Of a stretch of DNA of 64,000 nt, positions 16,901 to 28,976 are shown piece after piece. The DNA is from Allolobophora icterica. Taxonomy: Eukaryota > Annelida > Clitellata > Crassiclitellata > Lumbricidae. How positions within the stretch are numbered: the first letter of the stretch is position 1; each line of letters begins with the position of its first letter. The notes below the pieces were generated by a model. The model saw nothing but the letters and a program-made list of their open reading frames with translations, ran no database searches and had not been told where the DNA came from. The translations under genes and the position numbers were made by a program. Location: positions 11,355,927-11,419,926 of the forward strand of contig OY744616.1 of the NCBI GenBank assembly GCA_963556255.1, in the 5' to 3' direction.

Positions 16901-19065
16901 GTTTGTGACTGCTCTCCACCTGACTCGATCGAGTCCATTGTTTGCTACGCAGGTTGTACATAGGAAAAGGAGTCCAGCTGAACCTGTGTGGTGAAGGCGA
17001 CGTCTGGATTCGATGCCTCAGCAATCACAGCGTCTTTGTCAAGAGCTACTATCTGGATCGAGAGGCAGGTCGCTCACCTGGAGACGCGGTCCACAAAATC
17101 TATCCAAACGCATACATCAAGGTAAGGAAATGGAACTGTAGAAGATTGGAGTTCCAGATGAAATCTCTCTGGAATTAGTTTAGCCACTACCTTGTCAGAT
17201 TGAATATGTATTAAGACACTTTATAGAGCACATGTGAGTACCTCACAAAGACAAACTGATCTAAATACACGCAATTTTTGACAGTCAGAAACTGTTTGGT
17301 AATAGAGTAATTTTTATTAGAGTAATAGAGTTAGCATGTGCAGCAGAACGAAAGTTGAAGACGTTTGAACACATGATGGGCTTGAGGTGACGCTTGGAAG
17401 TGCGGCACTTACATAACTTCATGAGCAGCTAAGCACAACGTTCTCCAACTCGGTTGGCTCAAGTGTGTGGGTTCGACCCCTTCCTATTGCACAGTCTATT
17501 GAGCAAGTCCGTCACGATTGCTTCATGCTGTTGATTGATGCCTTTCATTTATTTCCTGAAAATAAAATGGCAATGGCTTAATTAAATGCTTTAACCTAGA
17601 AATGTTGTTACTGAGAAGTAGGCAGAACTGCATTTTCGTATTGTATGTCAACAAGTGCGTTTTGACTAATTACCTAATTATCATTTGTATTACTATGTCT
17701 AACGCACAACAATTTCCAGTTTTAGATGTTCAGTTGTACTATATATGTGGGCACAAGTATTAAATACACGAAGTATGCAGATAAAGTGTAAAGTCTGTAG
17801 ATAAACTATGTAGATAAACTATAAAATATGTAGATAAAGTATTAAGTATGTATATAAAGCATGTGTATAAAGTATGTAGATAAAGTATAAAGTGTGAAGA
17901 GTCATATATTATACACTATTTAACACTTTAACGACGAGCTGCATTGGTTTCACAGTCACTTCTAGTACACTCTTGTCGTTAAGTGTTAACTAAGTAATGT
18001 TAGCATTGATAACAAATGGGGTTACTGATATTAGTAAGTTGTTAAAAGTAATTGCTTGCACCTGTGTTTGGCAGGTGTTTGATCTGAGGCAGTGCCATCT
18101 TCAGATTCAGCAGCAGGCAGCAACATCACTTGCTGCAATTGCAGCACAGGCAGCAGCTGTATCAGGGAATGTTCCTGGACCAGCCAGTGTCGGAGGAATT
18201 GCACCGGCCATCAGTAAGAACATCCCCGTGTAGAATCATTTCATCGTTGTCGTGCTCTGTGCCTTGTAACTGGAGGGTCACAGGTTCGAATCTGCCATGT
18301 AACCAGAGGGTCACTGGTTCGAATCTACCCAAGCCAATTCTTAGTGATCTCAGACAAGGTTGCTCACCCACAATTGTCTGTGAGGAAGGTAATGAAAACC
18401 CACGTCACTCATCACATCCCTGTGTGGCATAAAGACATCATCACCATTGCATATATATTTATATATATTATATATGCATATGTACAGATATATACATGTA
18501 TAAAGCATAATGAAACCTTGTAGCAAAGATGATATGCTTAATATTTACTACATACATACATAAATGCATAATCTATTTACATATATTCCTAGGTATGAAT
18601 GTATGTAAGTATGTATTTTATGTATATGCATAGACTTATGCACATTTGCCTCACTTAAAGAGATGACAAATAAATATGTAATTACAGTTACAACGTTTTA
18701 TTATATACTTACAATAATTATATGATTTATTTGTTTATATTGTGTTATTATTATTAATATATTAACAATATGAATGATTGTTAGTAATGGAGGTGATGAC
18801 CATTTGTTCACTGAGGCATGACATTGTTTCTGCATCAGGTCTATCAGCTGCTGCTGGAATCGGGGTCGATGACCTGCGACGCCTGTGCGTCCTCCAGCTC
18901 AGCTTCGTCAAGGGCTGGGGCCCCGACTACCCGCGGCCGACAATCAAAGAGACTCCTTGCTGGATCGAGATCCAGCTGCACAGGCCACTCCAGCTGCTCG
19001 ACGAAGTCCTCCAGGCGATGCCCCTCAGCGAACCGCGTGGCCGGGCCAGTTTCATGCTCCACTGA
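9669..19065 (+). CDS. SMAD4: SMAD4 co-Smad, ten coding exons, about 538 aa
   Basis: Common-mediator Smad: it joins phosphorylated receptor-Smads from the TGF-beta and BMP branches and acts with them in the nucleus on Smad-binding DNA. Exons: 9669-9908, 10422-10596, 12379-12501, 12985-13218, 13868-13936, 14716-14772, 15312-15495, 16953-17121, 18075-18213, 18839-19065; total 1617 nt including stop. MH1 (about 1-138) keeps the zinc ligands C68, C112, C124, H129 and the DNA hairpin residues R78, Q80, K85. The linker has seven glutamines. MH2 (about 300-538) has [16 protein letters not shown] and the co-Smad Gln/Ala insertion before GGIAPAIS. There is no C-terminal SSxS, as expected for a co-Smad. 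All exon phases join. The GTG at 9660 is in frame, but the ATG at 9669 or 9672 is preferred. The exon-4 donor is the weakest junction. Confidence 0.96.
10422..10596 (+). CDS. SMAD4: SMAD4 coding exon 2 (MH1 C-half)
   Basis: 175 nt, [10 protein letters not shown] to [13 protein letters not shown], with the last three zinc ligands. Acceptor GACAG, donor G|GTATGT, phase 1. Confidence 0.95.
10645..10830 (+). mobile_element. tRNA-derived SINE in SMAD4 intron 2
   Basis: Box-A-like TAGTTTAATGGTTAACATGG and box-B-like GGGGTTCAAGTTC, with the spacing of a tRNA promoter, but no full cloverleaf. Confidence 0.55.
10931..11010 (+). repeat. GT-rich microsatellite in SMAD4 intron 2
   Basis: Imperfect (TG)n with GCGCGTG and TGTATG interruptions. 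Confidence 0.9.
11195..11265 (-). mobile_element. LINE/SINE 3' tail with (GAATG)n-type end
   Basis: The plus strand shows repeated ATTC, then AATTTATATAGCGCCACTTC and AACTACTCAGAGGCGC. The same tail recurs almost base for base at 54886-54945. Confidence 0.7.
12005..12340 (-). mobile_element. CR1-like LINE 3' fragment
   Basis: The minus strand has an SSWNRFP-like motif and a decayed KRLKT-type ORF2 end, followed by the tail with GCTATATAAACAAA. Frameshifted and short. Confidence 0.6.
12379..12501 (+). CDS. SMAD4: SMAD4 coding exon 3 (linker)
   Basis: 123 nt, [16 protein letters not shown] to SSLNLT. Acceptor TTCAG|CA, donor ACAG|GTCCTT, phase 1 in and out. Linker sequence is poorly conserved, so the junctions rest on phase and consensus. 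Confidence 0.75.
12629..12966 (+). repeat. 24-bp minisatellite, about 14 units
   Basis: Unit close to TTCTACTGAGGATCTTCATTC, with 18-24-bp spacing and point variants. It ends about 18 bases before the exon-4 acceptor, covering the usual branch-point and pyrimidine-tract zone. Confidence 0.93.
12985..13218 (+). CDS. SMAD4: SMAD4 coding exon 4 (Q-rich linker)
   Basis: Starts after TCTGTTCAG; reads [20 protein letters not shown], then [20 protein letters not shown]. The donor is placed at ATCAG|GTTCC because it gives phase 1, matching the next acceptor. It is weak, and reading continues open to about 13260. Confidence 0.7.
13260..13700 (+). repeat. ACAT-rich microsatellites in SMAD4 intron 4
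   Basis: CATACATA arrays at 13260-13370 and 13555-13690, separated by about 170 bases of unique sequence. Confidence 0.88.
13868..13936 (+). CDS. SMAD4: SMAD4 coding exon 5 (linker)
   Basis: 69 nt: [20 protein letters not shown]. Acceptor ACAGCAG|GTGG, donor TTCT|GTGAGT, phase 1 both ends. Confidence 0.82.
14280..14592. mobile_element. 313-bp hAT-like MITE with 8-bp TSD GTCTAAAC
   Basis: Termini CAGTGCTTCTTAAACTTT and AAGTGG-side AAGAACCGCTG are inverted, with GTCTAAAC at 14272-14279 and 14593-14600. GC-rich sub-terminal GGACCGG palindromes. The ends resemble known Charlie-type hAT ends. Confidence 0.92.
14716..14772 (+). CDS. SMAD4: SMAD4 coding exon 6 (linker)
   Basis: 57 nt, [19 protein letters not shown]. 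Acceptor TCTCTCAG, donor C|GTAAGT, phase 1. It corresponds to the stretch before PEYW in vertebrates. Confidence 0.85.
14950..15140 (-). mobile_element. CR1-like LINE 3' fragment
   Basis: The minus strand reads a KRLKTI-type ORF2 end, then GAGCACCTCTGACGAGTC and GGTGCTATATAAATCC. Confidence 0.65.
15312..15495 (+). CDS. SMAD4: SMAD4 coding exon 7 (MH2 start)
   Basis: 184 nt. [19 protein letters not shown] ... [20 protein letters not shown]. Acceptor CCTCAG, donor CG|GTGAGT, phase 2. Confidence 0.96.
15811..16760. mobile_element. 950-bp TIR DNA element with TA target duplication
   Basis: Ends CCGTATATACTCGAGAATAA and its near-perfect complement TTATTCTCGAGTATATACGG, each bordered by TA (15809-15810, 16761-16762). 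No transposase ORF found inside. A TA duplication suggests Tc1/mariner/pogo-type mobilisation. It interrupts a LINE/SINE tail fragment on its right side. Confidence 0.85.
16763..16800 (+). mobile_element. LINE/SINE tail fragment
   Basis: GTGAAGAGGCGCTATATAAAT followed by GAATGAATG. Confidence 0.6.
16953..17121 (+). CDS. SMAD4: SMAD4 coding exon 8 (MH2)
   Basis: 169 nt, [18 protein letters not shown] to [12 protein letters not shown]. Acceptor CGCAG, donor AAG|GTAAGG, phase 0. Confidence 0.96.
17425..17600 (+). mobile_element. Possible tRNA-related SINE in SMAD4 intron 8
   Basis: GGTTGGCTCAAGTGTGTGGGTTCGACCCC gives A/B-box-like pieces, followed by GCAAGTCCGTCAC as in other SINE bodies here. 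Confidence 0.45.
17750..17900 (+). repeat. Short tandem array of AAGTATGTAGATAAAGTAT-like units
   Basis: Seven or so degenerate units of 18-24 bp. Confidence 0.8.
18075..18213 (+). CDS. SMAD4: SMAD4 coding exon 9 (MH2, co-Smad insertion)
   Basis: 139 nt, [20 protein letters not shown] to GGIAPAI, including the Gln/Ala-rich insertion typical of SMAD4. Acceptor TGGCAG, donor ATCA|GTAAGA, phase 1. Confidence 0.96.
18240..18450 (+). mobile_element. tRNA-derived SINE fragment with duplicated B box
   Basis: GGGTCACAGGTTCGAATCTGCC and GGGTCACTGGTTCGAATCTACC lie 36 bases apart, followed by a body found in other SINEs. Confidence 0.55.
18839..19065 (+). CDS. SMAD4: SMAD4 last coding exon
   Basis: [64 protein letters not shown], then TGA. 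GC-rich compared with the rest of the gene. The tail after DEVLQAMP differs from the vertebrate ending. Confidence 0.95.
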
Positions 19066-20520
<1,455 letters not shown>

Positions 20521-20524
20521 ACGA

Positions 20525-20600
20525 GACATTTATATAGCGCCTGTGTAAGTGCCTCTTGATGGCACTTAGCTCCAGCCGAGCGGAGTGGTTGTAAACACGT
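20525..20600 (-). mobile_element. LINE/SINE tail fragment
   Basis: Plus strand ACATTTATATAGCGCCTGTG followed by a degenerate body. Confidence 0.45.
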
Positions 20601-20669
20601 GTTAGGGTAGGCGATTGTCGAGCTGCTGTCGTGAAAGATTAATGAATCCCGAGATATATTAATGGAACA

Positions 20670-20958
20670 GCGTCCTCTGTCTGTCTGTGTTTTTGTCTGT
20701 GCCTGTCGTTGTTTGTCCATTTCTGTCGGCCTGAATTGCTGGCTGCGTGTCTGTCTGTCTGTCTGACTGCTTTTCCCTGGATGACTCACTGTTTTGTTGC
20801 TTTCATTACTCTACCTGTGTTTCTCTTGATCGGTGTGTTTGTACGTGTGTCTGCCCTTTACTCTCTCTCTTTCAATCTCATCAATTTCTGCTTTTCTATC
20901 AATCCGTGCCTGTCTCTGTGTATGTGTGTGTTTGTGTCTGTGTAGGTGTGTGTCTGTA

Positions 20959-21015
<57 letters not shown>

Positions 21016-21160
21016 TTGCCTTTCTGTGAATTGGACTGTCTATATGTATGTCTGTCTGTCTGTTTGCCTTTCTGACTGTCTATATGTCTCTACCTTTCTG
21101 TACGTATGTATGTATGTATGTATGTCTGTCTGTCTTTCTGTCTGTCTGTGCCTTCCATCG
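20670..21160 (+). repeat. TGTC/TGTA low-complexity region
   Basis: Several TGTCTGTC runs (densest at 20955-21014 and 21045-21065) and a GTATGTATGTATGTATG run near 21105. The Cys/Leu/Ser/Val frames are translations of this. Confidence 0.92.
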
Positions 21161-21414
21161 TTCCATCTTTCCGAGAGAGACCATTGTTTGCGTGTCGTGT
21201 GATGAGATTAACACGACTGGAGCGAAATCTGTCAATTAGTCGCCTGATTGTGGTTACCTGTGCGTCTCTCTCATCAACTCATCTATTATTAGTCGGATGA
21301 TTATGAATTCAGACGACGAGGGTGTGGCCCACCCGATGAAAGGGTGTGCTTAGGGATTGATGGATGGAGAGATGGATGGGAGCCTGGAGGACGGATGTGT
21401 TTGTCACAATGATG

Positions 21415-21785
21415 CATTATGTAGCGCCTTTTAGACAGTTTTAGAAGAGCTTTATTTATAAGTCCAGCAACTAGGGGCCGCATGAGTCTGATATATGGGC
21501 TCTACGTGGACATATTGGCAGGGTCACTGTCATTCAGAATCTAGCAGGTGTCTGCGAAGACCTACTAATCGTAAGGGCAAGGGCTGCAGGCTTGTCGAAT
21601 GGGTTGGATGACGGTAGATGTCGAGGATGAGATATCCATTTCCACCCAAAGGCGCTGAGCAATTGTGAGTGAATGACTTGCTCAAGGTCCTTGCTCACTG
21701 ACCGGCGGAGTAGCGGCTCGAACCCGTACTCTCCGTGTTACAGACGAAACGCACTTTCCATTCATCTACCGCGTCCCATCTCTGA
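21415..21785 (-). mobile_element. tRNA-derived SINE, long copy
   Basis: The minus strand begins GATGGGACGCGGTAGATGAA, has box-B-like GGGTTCGAGCC near 21725, then GGACCTTGAGCAAGTC and a body ending AAAGGCGCTAC. Positions 21490-21600 also resemble, inverted, 22665-22770. Confidence 0.6.
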
Positions 21786-22344
21786 AAAAATCACCTGTCG
21801 TACAGAAACGCGGGTGAACGCTACAAAGTCTGTGTAGTCCACATAGGGCAAATGAATGGATAGACACACACACACAGTTCCTCGGCGCCATCGATGTTGT
21901 GTCGTATGGTCGTGTGTGCACTTCTGGACTTAGGAAGGAGGGCAATATCAAATACAGCTGTATTGCATCGTATTATATCAAATACAGTTGTATTGTATTA
22001 TATGCAGTTGTATATTGCATTGTATCAAATACAGTTGTATTGTATTAACTTTAGCAGGCCTATTATGCATTTTCTGACATGCCAGCTTTTATGCATTTTC
22101 CGACACGAAGATTTGTCGATGGTTGCCTTAAGGTTGAAGCCTATATCCGATCTTCCAGACCATATTGTATTGTATTAATTTCAGTATTATGCATTTTGCG
22201 ACACGAAGAGTCGTTGCGGGGTGACTCTCTCAGCTGTTCTCTCTCTGTCTGTTTGCCTGTCTGTGTGTTTGCCTGCCTGACTGTGTGTCTGTCTGTCTGG
22301 ATGACAGTCGGTCTGGTAGATCGGACATACGCTTCAACCTCTTG

Positions 22345-22650
22345 GGCGGGGAGATGGTTGAATGGTAACATGCTGGCACGAAGATCAAAAGGGCGCAGGT
22401 TCGATACCCGCTAGCCCCATAAGGTTGACTCAACCTTCCACTCCCTAGGGGCGACTTAAAATGAGCAGTAGGGCAGGCTGCCATACAGTTAAATTAGACT
22501 CCTGTTAAACTTGTTATCACCTGTTACTACTATATAATGTAATCTTACTGCGTACTTGTCAGTTTGAATTAATAAACGATTAAGTCTTAGGTCTATTATT
22601 ATTATTATTATTATTGTTGTTGTTGTTGTTGTTGTTATTATTATTATTAT
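22345..22650 (+). mobile_element. tRNA-derived SINE, family 2
   Basis: Box-A GATGGTTGAATGGTAACATG and box-B GCAGGTTCGATACCC, then a body through CTGCCATACAGTTAAAT and CTTACTGCGTACTTGTCAG, ending TTAATAAACGATTAA and an ATT/GTT repeat tail. A diverged relative lies at 27525-27860. Confidence 0.8.
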
Positions 22651-23849
22651 TTTGGACAAGTCTTCAACCCTTGCCCTTCCGATTAGTAGGTCTTGTTTAC
22701 ATCTAAATTGTTCCCTACAATGACCCTGCCAACGCGTCCATAAGGAGCCATATCGGACCTTACAGCTATACAGGCTGGACACAACTTTATCTCCTGAAAC
22801 TGCCTAAATAAACGTATCACGGTGACAAATACATCCGTCCTCGTATACCGTCCATCGAGTCCTAACCCGCCCTTTCATGTGATCCTGGCAACGTGTCCAT
22901 AAGAAGGCCATATCAGACTTCTGCTTCGATGGAGACGTGACGCCTAATCCTCGCGATTGCGGTTCGAGCGTTCGTTGACTTGGGACTCGTGATGGGTAAG
23001 AAACGGATCATGGCGGAAGACGTTCGTCTTGTAAATTAGCCAGATAACAACAGCGGTGGTGTTGGATCGTGTTCGTCCAAATTGAGACAAACTGTTATCT
23101 TCCCCGGCTTCGACAACTGTCCTCTGAAGAAGGATTTTCCCCGTCTCTGACTCGGAGAAAGAGAATCTGTTGTTGAAAAAACTAACAGTAAAAACTCTTC
23201 CCATCTGAGCTGGACAAAATCACAGAGTCACCACGTTGATCCTTTATATAGGAAATATGCATACAAGGGATATATAAATTCATGCATGAATAGGGACTTA
23301 TATATATTCATGCATAAATGTATATATATATAATATATATACAGAGTCCTTATTGTATGCCTGAATACACACCTTTACATGTATGTAATATAGGCCCTAC
23401 ACATTCATATATAAATATGAATATATAAAGAAATATCCCTTATTTTCATAATAATACAAGAATCAGTATGTTTCTTATATACTTACATGCGCTTTATATA
23501 TATGTAGGCATATATATATATATATACATAAATGTGAGTAGTCTATATCTAGGCCGTATACCTATAGCCTGTAAATATAGGTATATATAGCCTATATGAT
23601 AAACGTATTCGCCATAATAAGAGCAGTGGAGACTAGAATCCTTTCAAACGAGTCCTTTGGTGTTTGGTCGACTAATAAGCTCCTGGTCTGTTTTGTTGAC
23701 GACGTGATGCTGACGACGACGACGACGATGATAATAACGACACATACTGTGATAATGGTAGTTGTTACATTCTGCATATCAAACCAGTAGTTTAGCGAAA
23801 GCATGTTCTAAAATTTATCTGTTACGGTCAATTAGCACATAATATACCT
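22651..23849. other. No gene recognised; diverged repeats and TA-rich sequence
   Basis: 22665-22770 and 22860-22920 share a degenerate segment (CCTGCCAACGCGTCCATAAG type). 23250-23600 is TATA-rich. The minus-strand 86-codon frame at 22944-23204 has no motif I recognise. Confidence 0.5.
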
Positions 23850-24494
<645 letters not shown>

Positions 24495-24644
24495 TGTAAT
24501 TAGCGGTGACAGTGTAATGTGAAAGCAGATCCAGGCTTTTAACAGCGTCTGTATTGCCAATGACAAACAAACAGACATCGTCGTTTAACTATTGTTATTC
24601 GATTACTGAGGCTGAGGCTGCTTATTGATGTGTATGTATTACAG

Positions 24645-24680
24645 TTGTAATTGCAAATTTATATAGCACCACTTAATATA
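24645..24680 (-). mobile_element. LINE/SINE tail fragment
   Basis: Plus strand AATTGCAAATTTATATAGCACCACTT. Confidence 0.5.
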
Positions 24681-24744
24681 TTGGATGTACATGTGACTAT
24701 ATTGTATGCTGAAAAAGATGATTCCATCGAAACGGCTGATGAAA

Positions 24745-24765
24745 GCGATGATGGCGATGATGATA

Positions 24766-24812
<47 letters not shown>

Positions 24813-24817
24813 CATCG

Positions 24818-24860
<43 letters not shown>

Positions 24861-25080
24861 TATCATCTCGTTAATGAGGATTATGATGTCGAAGAAGAAG
24901 AAGCATGCGAAGACAAAGAAGAAGAGGAGGACGAGGACGAGAAGGAGGAGAGGAGGAAGAGGAGGAGGAGGAGGAGGAAGAGGAGGAGGAGGGGAGGAGG
25001 AGGAGGGGGAGGAGGAGGAGAAGAAGAAGAAGAAGAAGAAGAAGAAGAAGAAGAAGAAGAAGAAGAAGGAAATGATGAAG
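24745..25080 (+). repeat. GAT/ATC then GAA/GAG trinucleotide array
   Basis: (GAT)n 24745-24812, (CAT)n 24815-24862, then purine-only GAA/GAGGAG to 25075. The open frames (poly-D, poly-H, poly-E and others in several frames) are compositional. Confidence 0.95.
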
Positions 25081-25465
25081 ATGAAGATCAAAAACAGTCC
25101 TTGTGCACTGTATTATTGCTTTGTAAATATTCAGATAATTATTTAGATACATATTTACTCGCAGCTTAAAACTGTTCCAAATTCTTCTTTTGCTAATGTA
25201 AAGACAAATCTGCGAAATTTCTCAGTGCCACCCGAAGCTGCGTCAAAGGAGACCAGGTAATAGCGGCGTTACAGAAGTTTATGGCCTGACACTGCAGGTT
25301 TCGCATTCCCGTCGTACAAAACTGCGGCTGCTGCGGAAGAAGAAGAAGATGATGATGATGATGTTGTTGCTTGGTCCAGTCTCGCTCCGGCGCAGTACAT
25401 CTTGATTGGAATCCGGATATTGTGCTAGCAGATGTCGCCACTGTTCACAGAATAATTTAGGCCAC

Positions 25466-25618
25466 TGGAGGGAGGGAGGGAGGGAGGTAGGGAAGGAGGG
25501 AGGGAGGCACGGAGGCACGGAGGCACGGAGGGAGCGAGGGAGCGAGGGAGCGAGGAAGAGAGAGACAGAGAGGGAGAGAGGGAGGGAGAGAAAGAGAAAG
25601 GGAGGGAGATGGAAGAGG

Positions 25619-25716
<98 letters not shown>

Positions 25717-25850
25717 AGGAGACAGAGAGAGAGAGGGAAGGAGAGAGAAAGGAGAGGAGAGAGAAAGGAGAGAAAGAGCGAGAGGGAGGGAAACAGAGAG
25801 AGGGGGGGAGGGAGGGAGACAGAGGGAGGGAGGTTTGGGGAGGGAGTGCA
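25466..25850 (+). repeat. 385-bp polypurine tract with central (GA)n
   Basis: Almost wholly A/G on this strand, with (AG)n at about 25619-25712, GGGA repeats to the left and GAGAGGGA-type repeats to the right. Confidence 0.95.
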
Positions 25851-26154
25851 GCCGTTGTTTATTCGACGGTTGTAGACAGATACATAGAGAAGATCCTTCG
25901 ATGGCGTCTGTCCCTCCGTTGCTCGAACCTGGGACTGGGACGCAGCACGTCGTCATCTGCTCTATCTAGGACACGTCGTCGTCTTCGTGACTATGAGACG
26001 TCTGTCGAAATGTCCGCTTCCGTTTATCGTTTTGTAGGCCGTCGAAGCATGTGTACGCGCGATTCTGTAGACGGCTGGATGGATGGTTCCGTATTATAGG
26101 AGTCAGACTCAGTTTCCGGTTGAGTGAATGTTCTGTCGTTGAGGCAGGAGGAAT

Positions 26155-26360
26155 AAAACAGCGGAAGGAGGAGGAGGAGGAGGGGAAGAGGACGAAGGAA
26201 AGAAGGAGGAGGACTAGCTGAAAAAGGAAGACGATGACGAAGAAGAGGGAGAGAATGAGGAGAAAGGGAAGGATGACGAAGGAGAAGAGGATAAAGAGAG
26301 AGGAGAAGAGGGGTTGGAGGAAGTTGAAGACCAGGAAGAATCAGAAGAGGAAGAGAATAC
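26155..26360 (+). repeat. Polypurine GAGGAA-rich tract
   Basis: A/G-rich with GGAGGAGGAGG and AAGAAGAG runs; no coding signal. Confidence 0.85.
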
Positions 26361-26365
26361 CATAC

Positions 26366-26580
26366 ATACACACATACACACATGCATATACATATACATA
26401 TGCATACATGCATAAATACATGCATGCATAACATTGCATACTTCATCCATCCATACATACATGCATACATATACACACATACTTACATAGGTATATACAT
26501 AAATACACGCATACATACATAGATACTTACATGTACATACATGCACACATACATACACACATACTGTGACATACATACAT
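26366..26580 (+). repeat. ACAT/ACATGCAT microsatellite
   Basis: Repeated CATACATA with TGCATGCA variants. Confidence 0.9.
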
Positions 26581-26739
26581 ATATACAAGCCCATACAGAA
26601 GACTGTATCGACGTCCTTCATTTATTCTCATCCTTCAAGTACCTCTGTCCATAATTGCGCCATCAACCCATATTCCAGCACTTCTGTCGACATCTGTCGG
26701 TTACGGTGCCATGAAAGTGGCATCAGTGCCCGGATGCTA

Positions 26740-26785
26740 CCACCTCACCATCCATCCATCCATCCATCCATCCATCTATCTCCTC
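26740..26785 (+). repeat. (CATC)n microsatellite
   Basis: Repeated CCATCCATCCATC. Confidence 0.88.
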
Positions 26786-27089
26786 CGCATCTCCATCATC
26801 TGGCGCTAATCCGCTGACAATCTGTCGCTATCTTCTCAGAGGCAGCATCAGCAGCATCAGCAGCAGAGGCAGTTCGGAGCCAATCGGAAGCAGGCGTCAC
26901 TCCTTCCCGTCGACACCTGTTGACATTGTCATCGAGTCGTGACAGTCGCAGCCTCTGCAACCAATAAGCCAACCACCTGTTGGCGCAAAAGTCAAGGAGG
27001 CCAAGTGCCATCTTCACCAAACTCTATATATAATGTATGTATATACATATGCATTTATACACGTGTACACATATATACAGTATCATTTG

Positions 27090-27161
27090 TTCATCCGATA
27101 TATATATATATGTATGTATATGTATGTGTATATAATATATATATGTGTATATATATATTAT

Positions 27162-27225
<64 letters not shown>
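27090..27225. repeat. TA-rich tract ending in perfect (TA)n
   Basis: ATGTATATGTATGTG-type repeats, then about 50 bp of perfect TA. Confidence 0.92.
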
Positions 27226-27228
<3 letters not shown>

Positions 27229-27524
27229 CATGTAGACGTCTGAGTGTGCAAAAATTTATTTGCGATAGAATACATTTGGATCGAAGCAGCAATAAAAGTC
27301 TATGCAGTGGTCCTAATCTACGGTCACGTATATCATCTGTTTAGAATCTTTATGGCTACGCGCATGCGTGTTTTAGTAATTGCAATTTGTAATTGTGTTA
27401 TTTAAAAACTTGTATCGCGCAGTCAGTGTGTAAAGCGCAACGCATCAAGCGATGGCGCTGAAAATCCAAGCCGTAATTAGGTGCGTAAATGTATGTGTAC
27501 ACTGTGCATGTATAGGCCTATGCA

Positions 27525-27860
27525 TGCGTGGGTCCAAAGATCAGTGGTAACATCACTGGCGTAAACAGCAGCATGCGTGGGGTCCATAGAGCAGTGGTAA
27601 CATCACTGGCGTGAAGAGCAGTAGGTAGCGGGATCGCTTCCCGCAACCCTCCCAAGGTCCACTCAGCCTATCATTCGCGAGATGGCGCGTTGTGAAAATG
27701 AGATGTAGGACGTGGTGGGCGCCTTGCAAAGCTGCCGTATGCAGTTAAAATTCGACTCCTGTAATAACTTGTGATCATCCGTTCATACTGATTTGTAATC
27801 ATACTGCGTAATTGTCAGTTTGAAGATATTAAACGAAGATTATTATTATTATCATTGTTA
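27525..27860 (+). mobile_element. tRNA-derived SINE, family 2, with duplicated head
   Basis: AGCAGTGGTAACATCACTGG occurs at about 27588 and, as ATCAGTGGTAACATCACTGG, 52 bases upstream, so the box-A head is duplicated. The body matches 22430-22600, including CTGCGTAATTGTCAGTTTGA, and ends in an ATT-type repeat. Confidence 0.75.
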
Positions 27861-28045
27861 GTATTATTTATACCATAGTTGTATTGTATTGTATTTACAC
27901 AGTATGAGAATTGTAGGAAAAAGACTGGGGTGGGGGTTAGATATTGATTTACGTGGAGTTTAGGTGAGAAATGAAGACTTTACTGTGGGGTCCTAAGAAA
28001 GACTGGGGGGTTAAATCCTCCAACCCCCCCGACAATTCTCACCCT

Positions 28046-28935
28046 GTATTTACAGATTTATAAAGCGCTTCTCTTAGTACAGCCTAATCAGAGGCGCTTC
28101 CAATGCGAAGAAGCCCACGAAAAAGAAAAGTCTTAAGAGAGCGAATAGAAACAGCAATGCCAGGAAAACTAGTAGAACGAGTCAACGAGGAAAGATCATT
28201 CCAGAGCAAAGGACCAGTAGATGCAAAGTCTCAGTGCTATAGGCGGTAGCAGTACGAGTCCGAGGTACGTCTTTGTCGGCCTAGAGGCGCAGAGGACGAG
28301 AGATGACATCAAAGAGATGGTGCGGAGGTTGACCCAAAAACGCTCTGGATATAAGAAAAAGAGCTGAAAAAAATTGACTACGGGCACTGGGCAGTAAACG
28401 GAAGCCAGTGTCGCTGCTCAGTCATGAATGTCTAAATATGCTATAGCGCGGAAGGCGGGCGGTAGGCCGTGATTAAGCACTGATTGAAGTTGAGACAAAC
28501 GGGATTTCCGAAGACCAATAAGTAGGGAGTTACAATAATCAAGGCGTGAGCAAATGAAAACATGGACCATAGAGGAAAAGGCGGAGGAGGGAACCGATCG
28601 CCTAACAGGTCGGAGACGCCGCAGATGATGAGGCTAGTGCGAGAGAGGTTAGAGATATGATCAGAAAACGAAAGAGTGCTGTCAAGAGTGACACCCAAGT
28701 CACGGACACTGGTCAGGAAGGTGAACCAGGGATACCGCTCATATATAGAATTGCAAACTCAAGCTTAAGAAGCTGTTGGCGGGTCCCGGGCCAGATCAGT
28801 TGGGTCTTAAGGCATTTAGAGAAAGGCATCCAAGAGAGAAGGCCAGAAGAGAGAGATTCGATAGATTGAGCAAAGCAAGGTGACGAGCGGAAGGACTGTG
28901 GACAAAGGCCCGAACATCACCGGCATACGGGTGAC
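28046..28935 (-). mobile_element. CR1/Jockey-like LINE, ORF2 C-terminal half and tail
   Basis: On the minus strand: KTQLIWPG-like sequence, VRDLGVTLDSTLSFSDHISN, then frameshifted pieces equivalent to LDYCNSLLIGLP, LQSVLN.A.RP, LHWLPF and RRAF..IGPSLWN, ending in AGCGCCTCTGATTAGG and the GCTTTATAAATC tail. 5'-truncated before the catalytic core, with many frameshifts. Confidence 0.85.
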
Positions 28936-28976
28936 CGAATGCTTAGCACAGTGAAGTAGTGAACATAATATAGAAT

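Noticed and set aside
24651..25169. 172-codon frame rich in Asp, His and Glu
   Set aside because: Produced by GAT, CAT and GAA/GAG arrays and open in other frames as well.
25279..25969. Long Arg/Glu-rich (+) and Ser/Leu-rich (-) frames
   Set aside because: Polypurine tract artefact.
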